Source of the DNA: Rhabdophis nuchalis
Taxonomy: Eukaryota > Chordata > Lepidosauria > Squamata > Natricidae
Direction: 5' to 3'
Length of the DNA: 64,000 bases
NCBI GenBank assembly: GCA_039707465.1
Contig: CM077644.1
Coordinates: 198,497,962-198,561,961, forward strand
The notes beneath the pieces were generated by a model that ran no database searches, was not told the origin of the DNA, and saw only the letters and a program-made list of their open reading frames with translations. This document shows positions 1 to 12,100 of this stretch, piece after piece. The translations under genes were made by a program, and so were the position numbers. Each line of letters begins with the position of its first letter. Position 1 is the first letter of the stretch.

Positions 1-680
1 GAGGTGCTTATGGAGCACCTCATTTATTAACTACATGAACACTGTTGGGGCTCCCTGCAATCCATCACTTTAAATTGGAAGCCCTCTAGGGGACAGTTGA
101 ATGCTGTTTTCCACTCATCTCCTTCCCTGATCTGTGTTTGGCAGTATGCTTATCTGAGGTCTAGTTTGGTGAAGACTTTTCCCTTGGCCAAGTGAGATAG
201 CATGTCCTTCATGAGTGGAATGGGGTATAGGTTGTGTACACACACCGCATTGATTCCTCTAAAGTTCACACACAGTCTCATAGTTCCATCTTTTTTCTCT
301 TTGAAGAGGACTGGCACCACGACCCATGACTTAGCTGGCTCAATGAATCCCTGTGCTAGGTTTTTGTCTATGTATTTGCACATTTCTTGCATTTCCCGGG
401 GCGTCATGGTGTACAGTTTGAGTTTGGGTAGTTTTGCCTCAGGGATGATTTTAATGGCATAATCTACCTCACGGTGGAGTGACAGAATGTTGCTCTCAGT
501 CTCACTAAATACTTCTGTGAGGTCCTGATATTCTCCTGGAATCTGTTTGGTCTCTGGGGTTTCATCAGATGTGGCTCCCAGATGTTCTAGTAAGCTTTTT
601 TGGGGGGTTACCTGCTTGGGTGGTGTTTTTGCTTGCTGGTGTGGAAGGGGTTGGGGCCCCTTTTCTGTCCTGAGGTCCAC
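1..680 (-). pseudogene. Gypsy reverse transcriptase N-terminal remnant
   Basis: The frame at 150-680 reads from a protease-RT linker into RT: LPKLKLYTMTPREMQEM, YIDKNLAQGFIEPAKSWVVVPVLF, KKDGTMRLCVNFRGIN and HLAKGKVFTKLDLR, the start of the palm with the first catalytic aspartate. A stop falls just after LDLR. Further RT-like sequence continues in another frame toward position 1. The rest of RT, RNase H and integrase would lie outside the window. Confidence 0.75.
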
Positions 681-1035
681 CTTGCCACCAAATGATTAGT
701 CCCCACTTGTCTATCCAGAAGAGTCCCAGTATGATTGCTTCTGTCATTTTGGGGGCTATTATAAATGAAATTACTTCCCAGTGATCCACTAGCTCTAGTC
801 TCACTGGTTCAGTCAGGTGGGTGGCATAGGCTCATAGGGACCCATCAACCTGTTTGAACCGGATTGTGTTAGCCAGTCTTTTTACTCTGATCCCCAGTTT
901 CATGACTGTGGTCAGGTTGATCAAGCATCTAGTGCAGCCTGAGTCTACTAGGGCTTGAAAATCCCCCTGGCTTCCTCTTTGTGAGGCTGTGAGGCATATT
1001 GGAAAAAGGAAAGGGCAAATTGGTCCTCTCACCAT
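565..1035 (-). pseudogene. Gypsy aspartic protease remnant (two frames)
   Basis: The frame at 832-1035 contains the active-site-like motif ALVDSGCTRCLI, as in retroviral-type aspartic proteases (D-S/T-G). The overlapping frame at 565-804 gives the C-terminal part, with ISFIIAPKMTEAIILGLFWIDKWG, similar to the ILG-x-W segment that ends gypsy proteases. The break between the two frames lies near 805-830. The fragment sits between nucleocapsid and RT as expected. Confidence 0.65.
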
Positions 1036-1230
1036 TTGGTCGTTTTTGCCCTCATTGTCACTATCAAAGATTCTGGTGACTAGCTGTTGTTGCCTGGGGT
1101 CCCCTCTTCATCTAGGTGGCGAGGGGCCTCTGCAGCCTGGAAGGACTTCCGGATGCGTGGATGTCCCGCTTTGTGGCCCCGTTCCAGTTGTGCCCTGGGT
1201 AGCAGTTCTGGCCTTGGCATTGGGATTGGG

Positions 1231-1533
1231 TCATGCACGCAGATGCCATGTGGCCCACCCCCTGCATCTGTAGCATTTCAGTAGACTTCGAGGAGGACTG
1301 GTTTTGGGGCCCACTGTGTTGCTGTGGGTCCCTGTTGGCTGGGCATTTTCAGGCCGAGTTGACCTCCCCCCCCCTCTCTCTTTTGTATCTGGTGGCTTTC
1401 TCATGTCGTTAGTGTGCAATCTGCTGTCAACTTTTATTGCTACTTGGAACCATTCAGAGAGTTGATTTGGGATGTCATGGTAGGCAGTTACTTGAGCAAT
1501 CCACTGGTCCAGACTCGTTCTGCAAAAATACAC
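1231..1533 (-). pseudogene. Gypsy gag C-terminal/nucleocapsid remnant
   Basis: A short frame ends in basic and proline-rich sequence and then CYRCRGWATWHLRA, which looks like a CCHC zinc knuckle (C-x2-C-x4-H) that has lost its later residues. It lies between the gag fragment and the protease fragment, as expected for a nucleocapsid. The frame differs from its neighbours, showing decay. Confidence 0.55.
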
Positions 1534-1976
1534 TAACAGATACTATAGTAAAGGAGATAGCCTTCCAATACTCTCCTGAATTCACAGATGTGCAACTTAA
1601 AGCCCCTCTGCTTTAAGTTGCTGAGCTCAGCTTCCTCATGCAGGTCCTCTTCCACTTTCTCAAATCTGGCCTCTAGCAGTTGTAGGAAGTCATCTATGCC
1701 TTGCAGCTGGGGGGGGGCTCTCTTGTGGACGGCTGCTAGCCATTCCCTTGCTTTTCCCTCAAGTCCCTCTGCGATAGTATTCACTATGGCTCTGGGGGAT
1801 GAGTAAAGGTGTCTATAGCATTCCAGGTGGATCTCAGGTGAGTCAAGGAATAGGGCTAATTGGTCTGAGTCCCCATCAAACTTTCCTCTGAACTGGGGCA
1901 AAATTACTGATTCAAAATAAGTGAACCAATGTCTTGATATAAAAACCAGTGATTTGTTAACAGCTTCATTAGGCAT
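1533..1976 (-). pseudogene. Gypsy gag capsid-like fragment
   Basis: A 147-codon frame carries a motif of the FDGD-x-DQLALFL type followed by a predicted helical region with EGLEGKAREWL, LQLLEARFE and a CEFRRVLEGYLLYY end. This is the capsid layout of Sushi-like Ty3/gypsy gag and of the domesticated RTL genes derived from it. The frame stops at 1533 and the sequence goes on in another frame toward a zinc knuckle, so this is a broken copy and not a domesticated gene. The true start is unknown; the first ATG is simply the first available one. Confidence 0.7.
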
Positions 1977-1985
1977 TCTTCATTA

Positions 1986-2305
1986 GGCAATATTTATTCT
2001 CAGCCATTCCTTTGCTCTCTTTATCTGCTTCTGAACTGTGCCCCCGTTCCTTTCCTCCCCTCAGCCTGTGTCATAAATCACGTTGCCCAATAGATACATC
2101 CATTTCAACCCAGCTACTGTAATCTGAGATCTGGCTCCACCAACAGTATGTGTGGAATGTCAACACAGAGAGTTGACAGGAGTTTTGATGGTTTCTTTGT
2201 TTTCGTGTGCCTTCAGATCAGTGTTGATTGCTGAACATGTCCTTTAAATTTTCTTGCCACGGTTTATCAAAAATGTTTTGTCAATGTCTGTTTCCTAAGG
2301 CTGAA
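1986..2305. other. No recognisable feature
   Basis: Ordinary AT-moderate sequence next to the gypsy remnant. It may hold the decayed 5' leader or LTR of that element, but I see no terminal motif or repeat that proves it. Confidence 0.4.
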
Positions 2306-2307
2306 AG

Positions 2308-2412
2308 TGTGTAACTGGCCCAAGGTCACCCAACTGGATCTGTGACTAAAGTGGGACTAGAATTTAGTTCCCTGAATTCTAGCATTATTCTTTAACCAGT
2401 ACACCAAAGTCT
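2308..2412 (-). repeat. MIR/CORE-like SINE fragment
   Basis: The plus strand reads from a GGCCCAAGGTCACCCAACTGG-type block (shown here at about 2316-2336) through a GGGACTAGAATT-type block, which is an inverted tRNA B-box-like segment, to TTTAACCAGTACACCA. This is the pattern of an old tRNA-derived CORE/MIR SINE in minus orientation. A similar fragment occurs at 36706-36842. Confidence 0.5.
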
Positions 2413-2827
2413 CTTTCCAGTAGTTAGTCTCATTGCCATGAGAGTTGTCTCATTGCATGAGGTGCCATGCTGAACTTACAGTGACCAGTATGAGAGAGTG
2501 AGAACAATAACACCAAATTTAACACACCTGTTCCCCCTTCACACCTGAGACCTTGTAACACTAATGAGTCACATGACACCGAGGGAGGGAAAACAGCTAC
2601 TTGGGCCCCATTTGCACATTATCACTTAGGGGTGTACTGACTTTTGTTGCCAGCAGTTTAGACATTAATGTCTCTGTGTTGTATTATTTTGAGAGGACAC
2701 ACATTTACACTGTTATATAAGCTGCATACTTACTATTTTATATTGTAGCCAAGTGCCATTTCTTCAGTGTTGTCCTATGAAAAGATATATACTTAAATAT
2801 TTACAAAATGTGACGGGGTGTACTCAC

Positions 2828-2828
<1 letters not shown>
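2413..2828. other. No recognisable feature
   Basis: Unassigned AT-rich sequence with a short imperfect repeat of a TCTCATTGC-type phrase at about 2430-2460. Confidence 0.4.

Positions 2829-2830
<2 letters not shown>

Positions 2831-2874
<44 letters not shown>
2831..2874. repeat. (TG)n microsatellite
   Basis: About 22 uninterrupted TG units are visible. The pure array suggests it is likely length-polymorphic. Confidence 0.97.
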
Positions 2875-2877
<3 letters not shown>

Positions 2878-4728
2878 CTGTGTATTTATATATGCAAAAC
2901 AACAAAAATGATTGATAATATAAACAACATAGACTCAACATACATTTAAATTCTGATGAGGGTGTGTTTTTTAAAGCTTGAACTGAGAACTTCTTTGTAG
3001 TCATGGTAGAGCTTGGAGTAGTTCAGACATACCCATTGTTCCCTGTAAAAGAAGTGTATCATTTCTGCCAATGATGAGATTATCCTGGAAAAATGAGGGT
3101 TTTGTAGGTTTGGGATAACTTAGAATTTCTATGCATCTGTCTATTGATGAATACGTACATTGAAAAGGCCATGCTGATGTCATTGAGATCAATGCTAATG
3201 AATAGACTTCAGATGACACAGAGCAATTTCACAGGTGAGAACTAAAAATTCTAGTTACTTGCAAGCAGTTCAATAAAATACAGTTGACTTAGGAGACCTC
3301 TCTTTGAATGCTATTTATTTTCTCATTCAATTTGGAATCAAGATTCAGAGTTCATCGGTAAACAGACATGGTTGTTACTGGTAATAAAAGCTTATGTCAC
3401 CCAACAGACATTTTAGAAGAAATTTGCTTCCATAATTTTTATCAAATGGAAAGACCCACTATGTGGCAATCAGTGCTATATGTTGTCGTTTCCAGAAACA
3501 CAAACTGGAATGTAATTAGTCACTCATATCTTACATTTGCAATGTAGATATCCAAACAAAATGGGCATTGCAGTGTATGTTTCAAGTGAAAATGCATATT
3601 GTCCACAAATACATTTGTGCACCATTAAAAAAAAAATGTTTTATTTTTTTATTGGAGACATTTAAAAAAGAGTATATACAGTTGATGAAAATGGCATCAA
3701 AGTGTCTTTTTTTATTTTCATAGTCATGAAAATATCATCAAATAACTTATAAATCTTCATGTACCATTTTTAAAAACATGTCATACTGTTGAAGGGAAAG
3801 GAAAATTTAAAAAATTAAAATTTAACAAGTTAAGCAAGTTCAGTTTGTCTGCTTCTAATTTAAATCAAATAATAGAATTTTGTACCATTTAAAGGCTATA
3901 ATTTGAATTTGAGCTGATTTTTTAAAAAAAATAGTCTTTTATTTTTTTTATTATACTGTATATTTTTAGCAGTATCACTAGTAGCATCTTGATTATTTAA
4001 ATGATTTCCAAAATTATGAATATTGGGCACAAAATGCAATGGAGTATTCTTGTTATTCAGGATTAAGTAGTTCATAGCCCAGATAATAGTTCATATTAAC
4101 CCCTTTTCTGTAATTTATCAAAAACGATCAAAACGATTAAAATGAAATCAACAACAACATAAACAACATTTATAGTGTCAATGAGTAAAGTAGGTCTGTT
4201 TTTTTAATTACATTTCAAACAAGAAATTCTTCACCGAATAGACATGATACAAATTTTAAAAAGGGAAAGGGAAGTAAAGAAATGTGATACATAAGTAAGA
4301 AACCTCCAATCTTCTTTACAGCAGTTATATATAAATACATTTATATTTTATCTTCCCTGTACAGTTATATTGTGACACCCTTCTTTTCATATTAAACACT
4401 TTCTAATTAATACCATGAATCATAAATCCACTTTCCCTCCCCCATTTTTCAGCAAAAAGTTATGAAGGGTTTCCGGTCACAAGACAAGTAGGTTTGTTAA
4501 ACAACTTATTTTGTTTAGCCTACATGAAAATCCAAAAAGCAAAGCAATTCTTGCATTATTTTTATAACTCTATAATTCTTAGAGATCACCATCACTGATT
4601 CTTGGTCCCAAAGAATATACACCTCTCCATATTGAAAAAACTGTTAACTGTCTCTGTGGTAACTAAGTAGGTTTCACCAACATTTATCTTTAGAGTACTG
4701 GGCAAACAACTGAAAATAGGATAAAAAC
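2875..4728. other. AT-rich region without recognised features
   Basis: Strongly AT-rich with many A and T runs (for example near 3627-3670 and 3919-3950). No frame, repeat family or RNA gene could be supported. Confidence 0.5.
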
Positions 4729-4774
4729 AAAAACATCAGGGGTGGGTTGCTGCTGACATTACTGCCAGTTTGCT

Positions 4775-5299
4775 TTGTGCTCGCCCATGTGCACATGTGC
4801 CTTACGCACAGTCACTCAAGCACTCGTCACCTCTCGACTCGACTACTGTAATGCTCTCCACATGGGGCTCCCCTTGAGGTGCACCCGAAAGCTGCAGCTA
4901 GTCCAGAACGCAGCCGCGCGGGTGATTACGGGAGCGCCTAGACACTCCCATATAACACCTATCCTGCGCGAGCTGCACTGGCTTCCTGTGGTCTTTCGGG
5001 TGCGCCTCAAGGTTTTAACGACCATCTTTAAAGCGCTCCATGGCTCGGGGCCTAGTTATATGCGAGACCGCCTCCTGCCCCATACATCCCTCAGACCGAT
5101 ACGCTCCCACAGAGAGGGCCTCCTCAGGGTGCCGTCGGCTGGGCAATGCCGACTGGCGACACCCAGGGGGAGAGCCTTCTCTGTGGCGGGCCCAGCCCTC
5201 TGGTACGACTTACCCCCTGAACTCCGCACCATCTCCGACCTCCGCCTCTTCCGCAAGTGTCTGAAGACACACCTATTTCATCTAGCCGACCTAGCGTAA
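4775..5299 (+). pseudogene. L2/CR1-superfamily LINE ORF2 C-terminal fragment
   Basis: A 174-codon open frame encodes the region downstream of reverse transcriptase in L2-type LINEs: LDYCNALHMGLP, LQLVQNAAARVI, HITPILRELHWLPV, LTTIFKALHGSGPSYM, RAFSVAGPALWYDLPPELR and a final FRKCLKTHLFHL. The RT and endonuclease parts are absent because the copy is 5'-truncated, normal for LINEs. The first codons (through about 4795) come from host hAT sequence, so the ATG at 4775 is not a genuine start. No stop interrupts this piece. Related copies lie at 25793-26437, 38160-38645, 39258-39680, 57743-57988 and 60587-60752. Confidence 0.85.
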
Positions 5300-5500
5300 C
5301 CTCCATACTGACTATTAGATAGTTTTTAAACTTGGGATCTTAATTCGGTTTTTAGCGCAGGGTTTATTTATTAGAATAAGTATTTTAAATTTCATATATT
5401 TTATATATTTTGTATGTATTTTAACATCCCTGTGCGCCGCCCTGGGTCCTAACAAGGAGAAGGGCGGGGTATAAATTTAATAAATAAATAAATAAATAAA
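5300..5500 (+). repeat. L2-type LINE 3'UTR with AAAT-type tail
   Basis: Following the coding piece, the 3' untranslated region ends with CGCCCTGGGTCC and GAAGGGCGGGGTATAAA and then a short (AAATAAAT)n tail at about 5480-5500. The tail is followed by GTGCGCATGCGCATGTGC, similar to the GTGCACATGTGC before the LINE near 4789. This may be the LINE's own imperfect target duplication. Confidence 0.8.
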
Positions 5501-5713
5501 TGTGCGCATGCGCATGTGCAGTTGCCTGTAAATTATTCTGTGCATGTACAGAACATTATTAAATGATTAAAAACATGCCAGCAACAGCACGGGTGACCAG
5601 GAAACCAGCCTGCCAGCATGCCATCTCTACCAGTTCGGCGACCCAGTCCCAATTTTCACTACCGGTTCATCCAAATCGGTGTGAACTGGTAGGAACCCAC
5701 CTCTGAAAAACAT

Positions 5714-8700
5714 ATATTTAATTTCCAAACAAACTGTTAAAATGTTTCAAGTACATCATTTGTGTTCCACAAATTGTCTTTTATGACAACTGCTTTGGCT
5801 CAATATGTATTGCCAAATGGATGTGTTAGAAAACATAATGATACCATTATTAGCCTTTTTTAAAGTTTTGATGGTCATGAACTGGAAAGAAATCAATGCA
5901 AATGCATTAACTAAAAAGACTGGCACAAATCAGAACCACCAGTGATGCGTTAACACAATTAATGTTTTGTATCAAACTCTAAAGCAGAACCAGTATTATT
6001 ATGAGCTGCAAAGCATTAAATGCTAATTGTAAGACTGGAATAAAATGGGTTACACTTAGTTTCTCTCAAAGATATTCACATCCAAAAAGTCTGCTTGCTA
6101 ACTGCAGAGGGAGATATATTTCTCCTTGCTCTATCCCAATGCAAGCTAACATAAATCCATCATGGATTAGTTAGGAGAACATGAAATAGAAATGAGAGCT
6201 CCAATCAAAGGAAAACACAAAAGCAATGTTAAGAAATATTGGAAAATAGTAGAAGAAGCTCAGACAGATTGACACACAATGAAAACAGTTCAGTAGAGGG
6301 GAAACTCATTTGTCACTCCTACAAATGTGAGAGAAAGGTCAAGCTTTTATTTTGGCAGTGCCAGTGGAACAAAGCAAACCTTCAAGAGGCTGCGTTCAGT
6401 CAGGGACTGGCAAGAAACCTGCCACTAAATTGGTTTAGGTTTTCACACTACTGACAATAACTGAGACAGATGATGTGCTCATCATATTACAGATGGGTCA
6501 TGAGTTTCAATATTGGTATTGGGAGGTAGTTCTGTCGGGCCTGATGTTAGGTAGTGAAAACCCTTGAAAAACAAATTGTGATGCCTAAAGGGAACAGCCA
6601 AGTTGGCACATCACAACAACAGACCCCCTTATAGGAGTCAGCAGGAGGATAATGCTGGCACCAGAAAGAACGAATGGGCAATTCTGCTTAGGAAGCACTC
6701 CAGCAAAATCTGTTCTGTAGCTTAAAATCTCCAAGTTATAGAAATGGAGAAAAAATCACAAGAGCTTTGTCAAATCCATAACATAAAGTGACCAATCCAT
6801 AGCATAAAGTGACCAATAAAGACCAAACTACTGTTGTGATACATTTGGATGAAGCACATGCAATACTTGCTCAGAATGTCATGAAATCATTCAGCTACGT
6901 ATGCTGAGAAAACTTTGCCATTGTTAAAAGGTGAGATGAAATGTGTGCACATTGTATATTTGCATAATATATTCTTGCTTCCAAACCAAAGGGATGTTTG
7001 TAGAAACCAAGCATGCCGGTAGTATTTTATTAGTGCCGCCCAGAAAAAACAGCAACTAGAATTTCATTTTAGTATTATATTCTTGTGGATCTTTCTTTAA
7101 AGGCTCAAGCAGCACAAAACAGAGCATAGAAAATTGATACCATTCTTCTTGATATCCCAGGTAAGATATATCAAGTATCAAAAAATATTAAAAATAAAAC
7201 CATTTGAATGTCATTAAGCACAGCAGGTATCCTATGCTTTTTAGAAAGCTGTTGTATGTACTTCATATCATTATTGGCCACAGATTGTGTGCATCAGTTG
7301 AGAGGATGGAAAATATAATATTCACTCTTCTTTTCTTTTTTCTTTTCTTTTTCATTCTGTAGCCTTTGTTACTGCACTTATCAGATAAATACCTTCACCA
7401 GGAAGATAGAGACAAAGGAATATAGGAGCTCTGAATCTATCAAATGTCTAATTCGAATCCTCAAAATGTAAATAAATAAGAAACATGATACAATCAACAA
7501 GGCTGCTATCCAAATTGTGAGGAAACATATGACGGTTTCATGGGAACATTCTGGGTCCTTTTTTTTATAGGTCACTATGTAAAACCATATGTATGACAAA
7601 ACTCAATTTGACTTGGTCTTTCATTTAGTGTTTCATAAAAACACTAAAATGAGATCCATTGAGTATATAAAATCAATGTGTTCCTATTACCAAGTAACAA
7701 AACTATTAAAACAAAATTCCATTTACTTATAACAGTGGTTTTCATTAAAACATATATTTTTCTCAAGAAACTTTCACAAAGTGATTTTTTAAAATTAAAC
7801 TGAAGAAGAGAGTGATATCGCTTTATCCAGGATAGTCAAACACTGATAGTTTATGCAATGGATTGATATTTCAAGTGATTTTCAAGCAAATATTACCTCC
7901 AAGTAGTACACACACCTGTAATTTATATTAGAATAACAAAACGTGAAACTAAACTTGATTTAGATTCCAACTGAGCCACAAATGTTTTACCCAAAGTAAT
8001 AATTTTAGAAAATATAGATGATCTGAAAAGTCAACTGAGACTATTCTGATGGACTGTAGCTTACTGGCAGAATGTGTGTTCTGTTTGTCATAAGTCTAAT
8101 ATTCAACATCTTAGTATTTTTGTCCATTTCTCTTCAATGTTGAAAGACAATGCAAGTGAATGTAGATATCAGATCAATGACCATATTCTTGGACTGGTTT
8201 CATAGTTCATGTTAAGTGCTCGTGTGATTACCTAACAGTTTAGAGTATAATGTGAATTGTACCCTTGAGGTTGCAGTGATTGTTTAGTCTGTTGATTTGT
8301 CATATTTACAATTCCTGCTACATTGTCATGGGAAGCTAGGAATATATGTTAAATGAAACTTTTTGTCCATCTGACCGAGTAAAACATATTCCAATGATAT
8401 TTGATTTTTTCCCCTATTATATTTTTCAAATATTGTTGCTGATTGTTTTTACTAAAACCTCAACTTAATGAATGCACAATCCCTGAATAGGTATGTTGAA
8501 AACCAATAAGTTTAGTAAATAAATTTATTGATCCAATTAACTAAGGATACTAACCTCTTATTATATTGGAAAAATAAGACACAGTCTCAAGTATTCTGTT
8601 GCTGTCTTTGGCAATTTTGTAAACTATTATCAGTATGGTGCAAAAGGTGGGTTTGTACAGAATGCTTTGCTCTAGGAAATCTGCTTTGCATTGATTTGAT

Positions 8701-9060
8701 CATATTTCTTCTTAATATGCATAGGCCAAGGCCAACACAGTTACGAAAATGGGACTGAGTTAGAATGGGATTAAGTTAGAATGAGACTGATCTTGGAGTT
8801 ATTTATCTGTGCTGCCTGGATAGGTCCGATATAAGCTGAATAATGATGGTGAGAAAACAAGACTCCTCCTTTTTGAACAGCATGCTGCAGATACTGTCAA
8901 GATTAATGTTTCCTGCTTTAGGAAGGTTGTTTTGTTTTCAAAAGATGATTTAATTTTTTTTATAAAATAAAAAGCTGATATTCAAGAAATACATTCAAGT
9001 TCACTTATTTCTTTTAACTGCAAATGAATCTATCCAGAATATGTAAATACATGCATGTGT
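5714..9060. other. No gene or recognised element; minor short repeats only
   Basis: AT-rich unassigned sequence. Visible minor structures are an imperfect ~21-bp tandem duplication around 6775-6822 (CATAACATAAAGTGACCAAT type), a pyrimidine run at 7327-7355, and a short duplication GGGA(C/T)T-x-AGTTAGAATG near 8750-8785. Confidence 0.5.
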
Positions 9061-9064
9061 ATTC

Positions 9065-9065
<1 letters not shown>

Positions 9066-9109
<44 letters not shown>
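9066..9109. repeat. (CT)n-(CA)n compound microsatellite
   Basis: A CT array of about 16 units passes directly into about 6 CA units. Confidence 0.95.
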
Positions 9110-12100
9110 GGTTGAATGAAGAATAATAATCTAATGTTATAAATCACCAATAAGCACAGCACTGACTTGCTAGAAACTCTGGTGTTTTCTTTAGCATCTG
9201 TTCTTTCATGTCAGTTGATGGGAAGTTGCAATGAGGAAAGGCTACATGGCTTATTGTTCATGAAACAGAAACCTGCAATGAATATTTGTCAGTACACTTT
9301 AAGGAATGTGCCATCACTGAATTTGTGGCTGCCAAACAAATCCTGCCAAATGAAATTTACCATTAAATATTGTTTATTAATGGTGATGCTTATGCTGATG
9401 TGAGTGCTGGGTATCACTGAACCAAAAAAAAAATGGTACACTAAGGAAGAGCTAATTTCTGGGATCAAAAATGAAGTGGAAGGCCTGTCATAGGAATTAA
9501 TAAAGTTCAAATGACAAAAATTGATACACTTATTAAGGATAATCAGATCATTCAAAAGGAAATTGCTTCCCACCTTGGCATTTTAAGCAACATTTGGGGT
9601 ACATTATTGATCTTCACTATGGAAAGGTTTGTGCAATATGGATTCCTTTCATGCTGACTGCAGATATGGAGACTTCAAGAAATTTGCCAGTAATTGTTGT
9701 CATCTATAAAAATGAAGGGGAAAAGGTTTCTTCATCATTATAGAAGTCTTGGAGATTCCTCATTTTGTTTCATAAATGAAGTGTCTGTTAATCATTACCA
9801 AGCTCTACCTGCTTCCACATCACACCACCCCATTTAAAAATAAAAATAAAAATCATGTTTCAGTAAAAAAAACTCATAATTATTGTTTTTGGAATGAAGA
9901 TGCTGTTATTTGCATAGATTTCATTAACCTGACACCACTATCAGTTTAGAGAGTTATTCACTAATATGAAAAAAATTGAAACAACAATTAAAAAGGGTTC
10001 AATGGCATTTTAATGGAATATGACAACACTAGGTCTCATAAAAAGCAATTGGAAATTGTTACTATGTTCACCATTCTGTCCATTTGTCATATGATTTTCA
10101 TCTTTCTTCCACAAAACTGCAGTAATTTTATGTGGGTTTCTATTTGATTTACGTGAAATGGTAGAAGAGACTGACAGGTCCTGGTTGAGGAGACAAAAGT
10201 GTGGATTTATTTTGTGACAGTTTTATGAAGCTTTTCCATCATGGTAGATGATTAACAAATGTGGATGATTAAATGAGAATTTAACACAGATAGCAAGAAA
10301 AATCCTTTCAGGGGATATTTTCCTGTTTCATTTATTTAAAATTTGTATTTAAATTAAAGTTAGGTGTGGATGCATTACTTTTCATTCAACTATTCAGACA
10401 TACAAACATACACATACATGCTCATGTATACATATGCCAGTGTATTTGAATTTCTACCTTTCTATCAGAAGTCTAGCATTAGGAAAATGTTTTGATGCAT
10501 GTTTAGTTACCTCAGTCCTCTGCCCTTTTTTTGGTGGGCGGGGTGGATATATCATCTGAAACAACATATGAAAAATATATGAAGATTCCTGCTAGGCCAG
10601 ACCAAAGGCTGATCTACTTTGTTATTTTGTTCCCAGAAAGATTAAGCAGATGATTTAGGAAGTCCATAAGTAGAAGTCCATTTATATCAACATACAGTAG
10701 ATATGTGTGTTTTTCTTGATATCCACCTTGGCCAATACTTTTTGATAGATGTAGCCTCCATTACCTTACCTTTTCCACTCTAAAGTCATATGTATGACCA
10801 ACTATTCCATCTATGGCAGCTTATAATCATTTGATAAATCATTTGATGTGCCCTCTTTTCCATTGTCCTGACTACTACTTTCAACATCCACTATTCAGGA
10901 GTGGAAACACCTGTCATTACAAAGCACCACATGACACCCTGCCAGAGTCATTTGTATGAGAGTAGTCAAAGCAGATCAGGGATTAGACCAAGCTGCAACA
11001 AAAAAATGATACAAAAGATACTTTCCTTCATTGCTCACAGCCTGAGTTTTGTTCCAAATGATGGAAAATTACATTTCCATTTATTTGTCATCTCCAGAAA
11101 TGAAAAAAAATCATGTCCACATAGCTGAAAAGGACTATTCCTTAAACAGCATTTAAATAGCTTATAAAATAATGAAATCAAATCTCTTCAAAAATGTTTG
11201 ACTCTTTCTGTTGTTAAGTGAGCAAGAGTATTATAAGCTTTCTCAGCTAGCATTAGCTGAATAGAACATTATTTGAACTCTCTCTCTCTGTCTCTCTTTC
11301 ATTCAACTTAGAGTATCAATTAGAACACAATGTTAAGCTGTCCTAGCATCTGGTTCCTTGGCAAGATCCATAGACAACTGGCAGTCAGGGCTTAATGTGC
11401 CTGTCAGATGGTTAAAAGGCAGCTGATGGAATGCACCTGGATTGTTCATCCAAACACTGCTTTTCTCCGATAAAACCAAATGATCAAAACAAGTGTATCT
11501 ATTCTTAAATATGTTGCAGTACCTGTACAGATGATATGATGATGAGTAAAATGTACAATTTCACTTTTTTCTTCCAGGACCTCTAGGGCAGGAATGTCAT
11601 TAAAAGATTCTACCACATTAAAGAGATGCCAAAATGGGAATGTAGTCAGGTCAATGACAAATGCCCCTGGAAAAAACACCCTACAACCTCTACCATATTA
11701 ACACATCCATTTCTAACTCTGCCAAGGCTGTTTTCCATTATTTCCAAAGGTTTTTGGAAAGTCCATCCTTTATCTTACAGTGGCACGCATATTAGATCAG
11801 GTAATTCAAACAGATTCAGAAAATCAATTTGATTTAATATTTTAAGATGAAGACCTGAAAAAGGTCCATTTGCTTTTTCTAAATTAATTCAAAAATGGGC
11901 AAGGCACTTGAATATCATCAAGTCAATCTCAAAGATAGTTATGGTTATTTGATATAAAATGTCAGTTTGATTCCAAAAGTCAATCCAGTTTTAAGATCCC
12001 ATCAAGTCACCTTCAAAATAAAGCTCTGAATTGAATTCTATAAAGCCCTAATATTGAATGGGCTTATGGGACCATAAAGTGTAACATTTGTTTACATCAG

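Larger units (their letters stand above)
1..1985 (-). mobile_element. Decayed Ty3/gypsy retrotransposon, truncated by the left window edge
   Basis: Read on the minus strand, gag-like, zinc-knuckle, protease and reverse transcriptase segments occur in the normal gypsy order from about 1980 down to 1. The frames are separate and broken by stops and frameshifts. RT-like sequence continues in other frames below position 150, so the element extends past the window. The gag segment resembles the Sushi/RTL-type gag of vertebrate gypsy elements; that lineage call comes from remembered family features and is less certain than the gypsy call. No LTR was recognised above 1985. Confidence 0.8.
4737..5705. 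mobile_element. hAT-type non-autonomous DNA transposon interrupted by an L2 LINE end
   Basis: The left end CAGGGGTGGGTTGCTGC and the right end (reverse complement CAGAGGTGGGTTCCTACC) form terminal inverted repeats. Both sides are flanked by a perfect 8-bp duplication AAAAACAT (4729-4736 and 5706-5713), the hallmark of hAT insertion. The right remnant (about 5500-5705) shares the GTGCGCATG/CATGTGCAG-rich subterminal region seen in the related copy at 58549-58800. The centre is occupied by an L2-type LINE 3' end, so the LINE jumped into the transposon after the transposon had arrived. Confidence 0.85.

Noticed and set aside
2801..3004. Frame with a run of His-Thr
   Set aside because: Translation of the TG/CA microsatellite.
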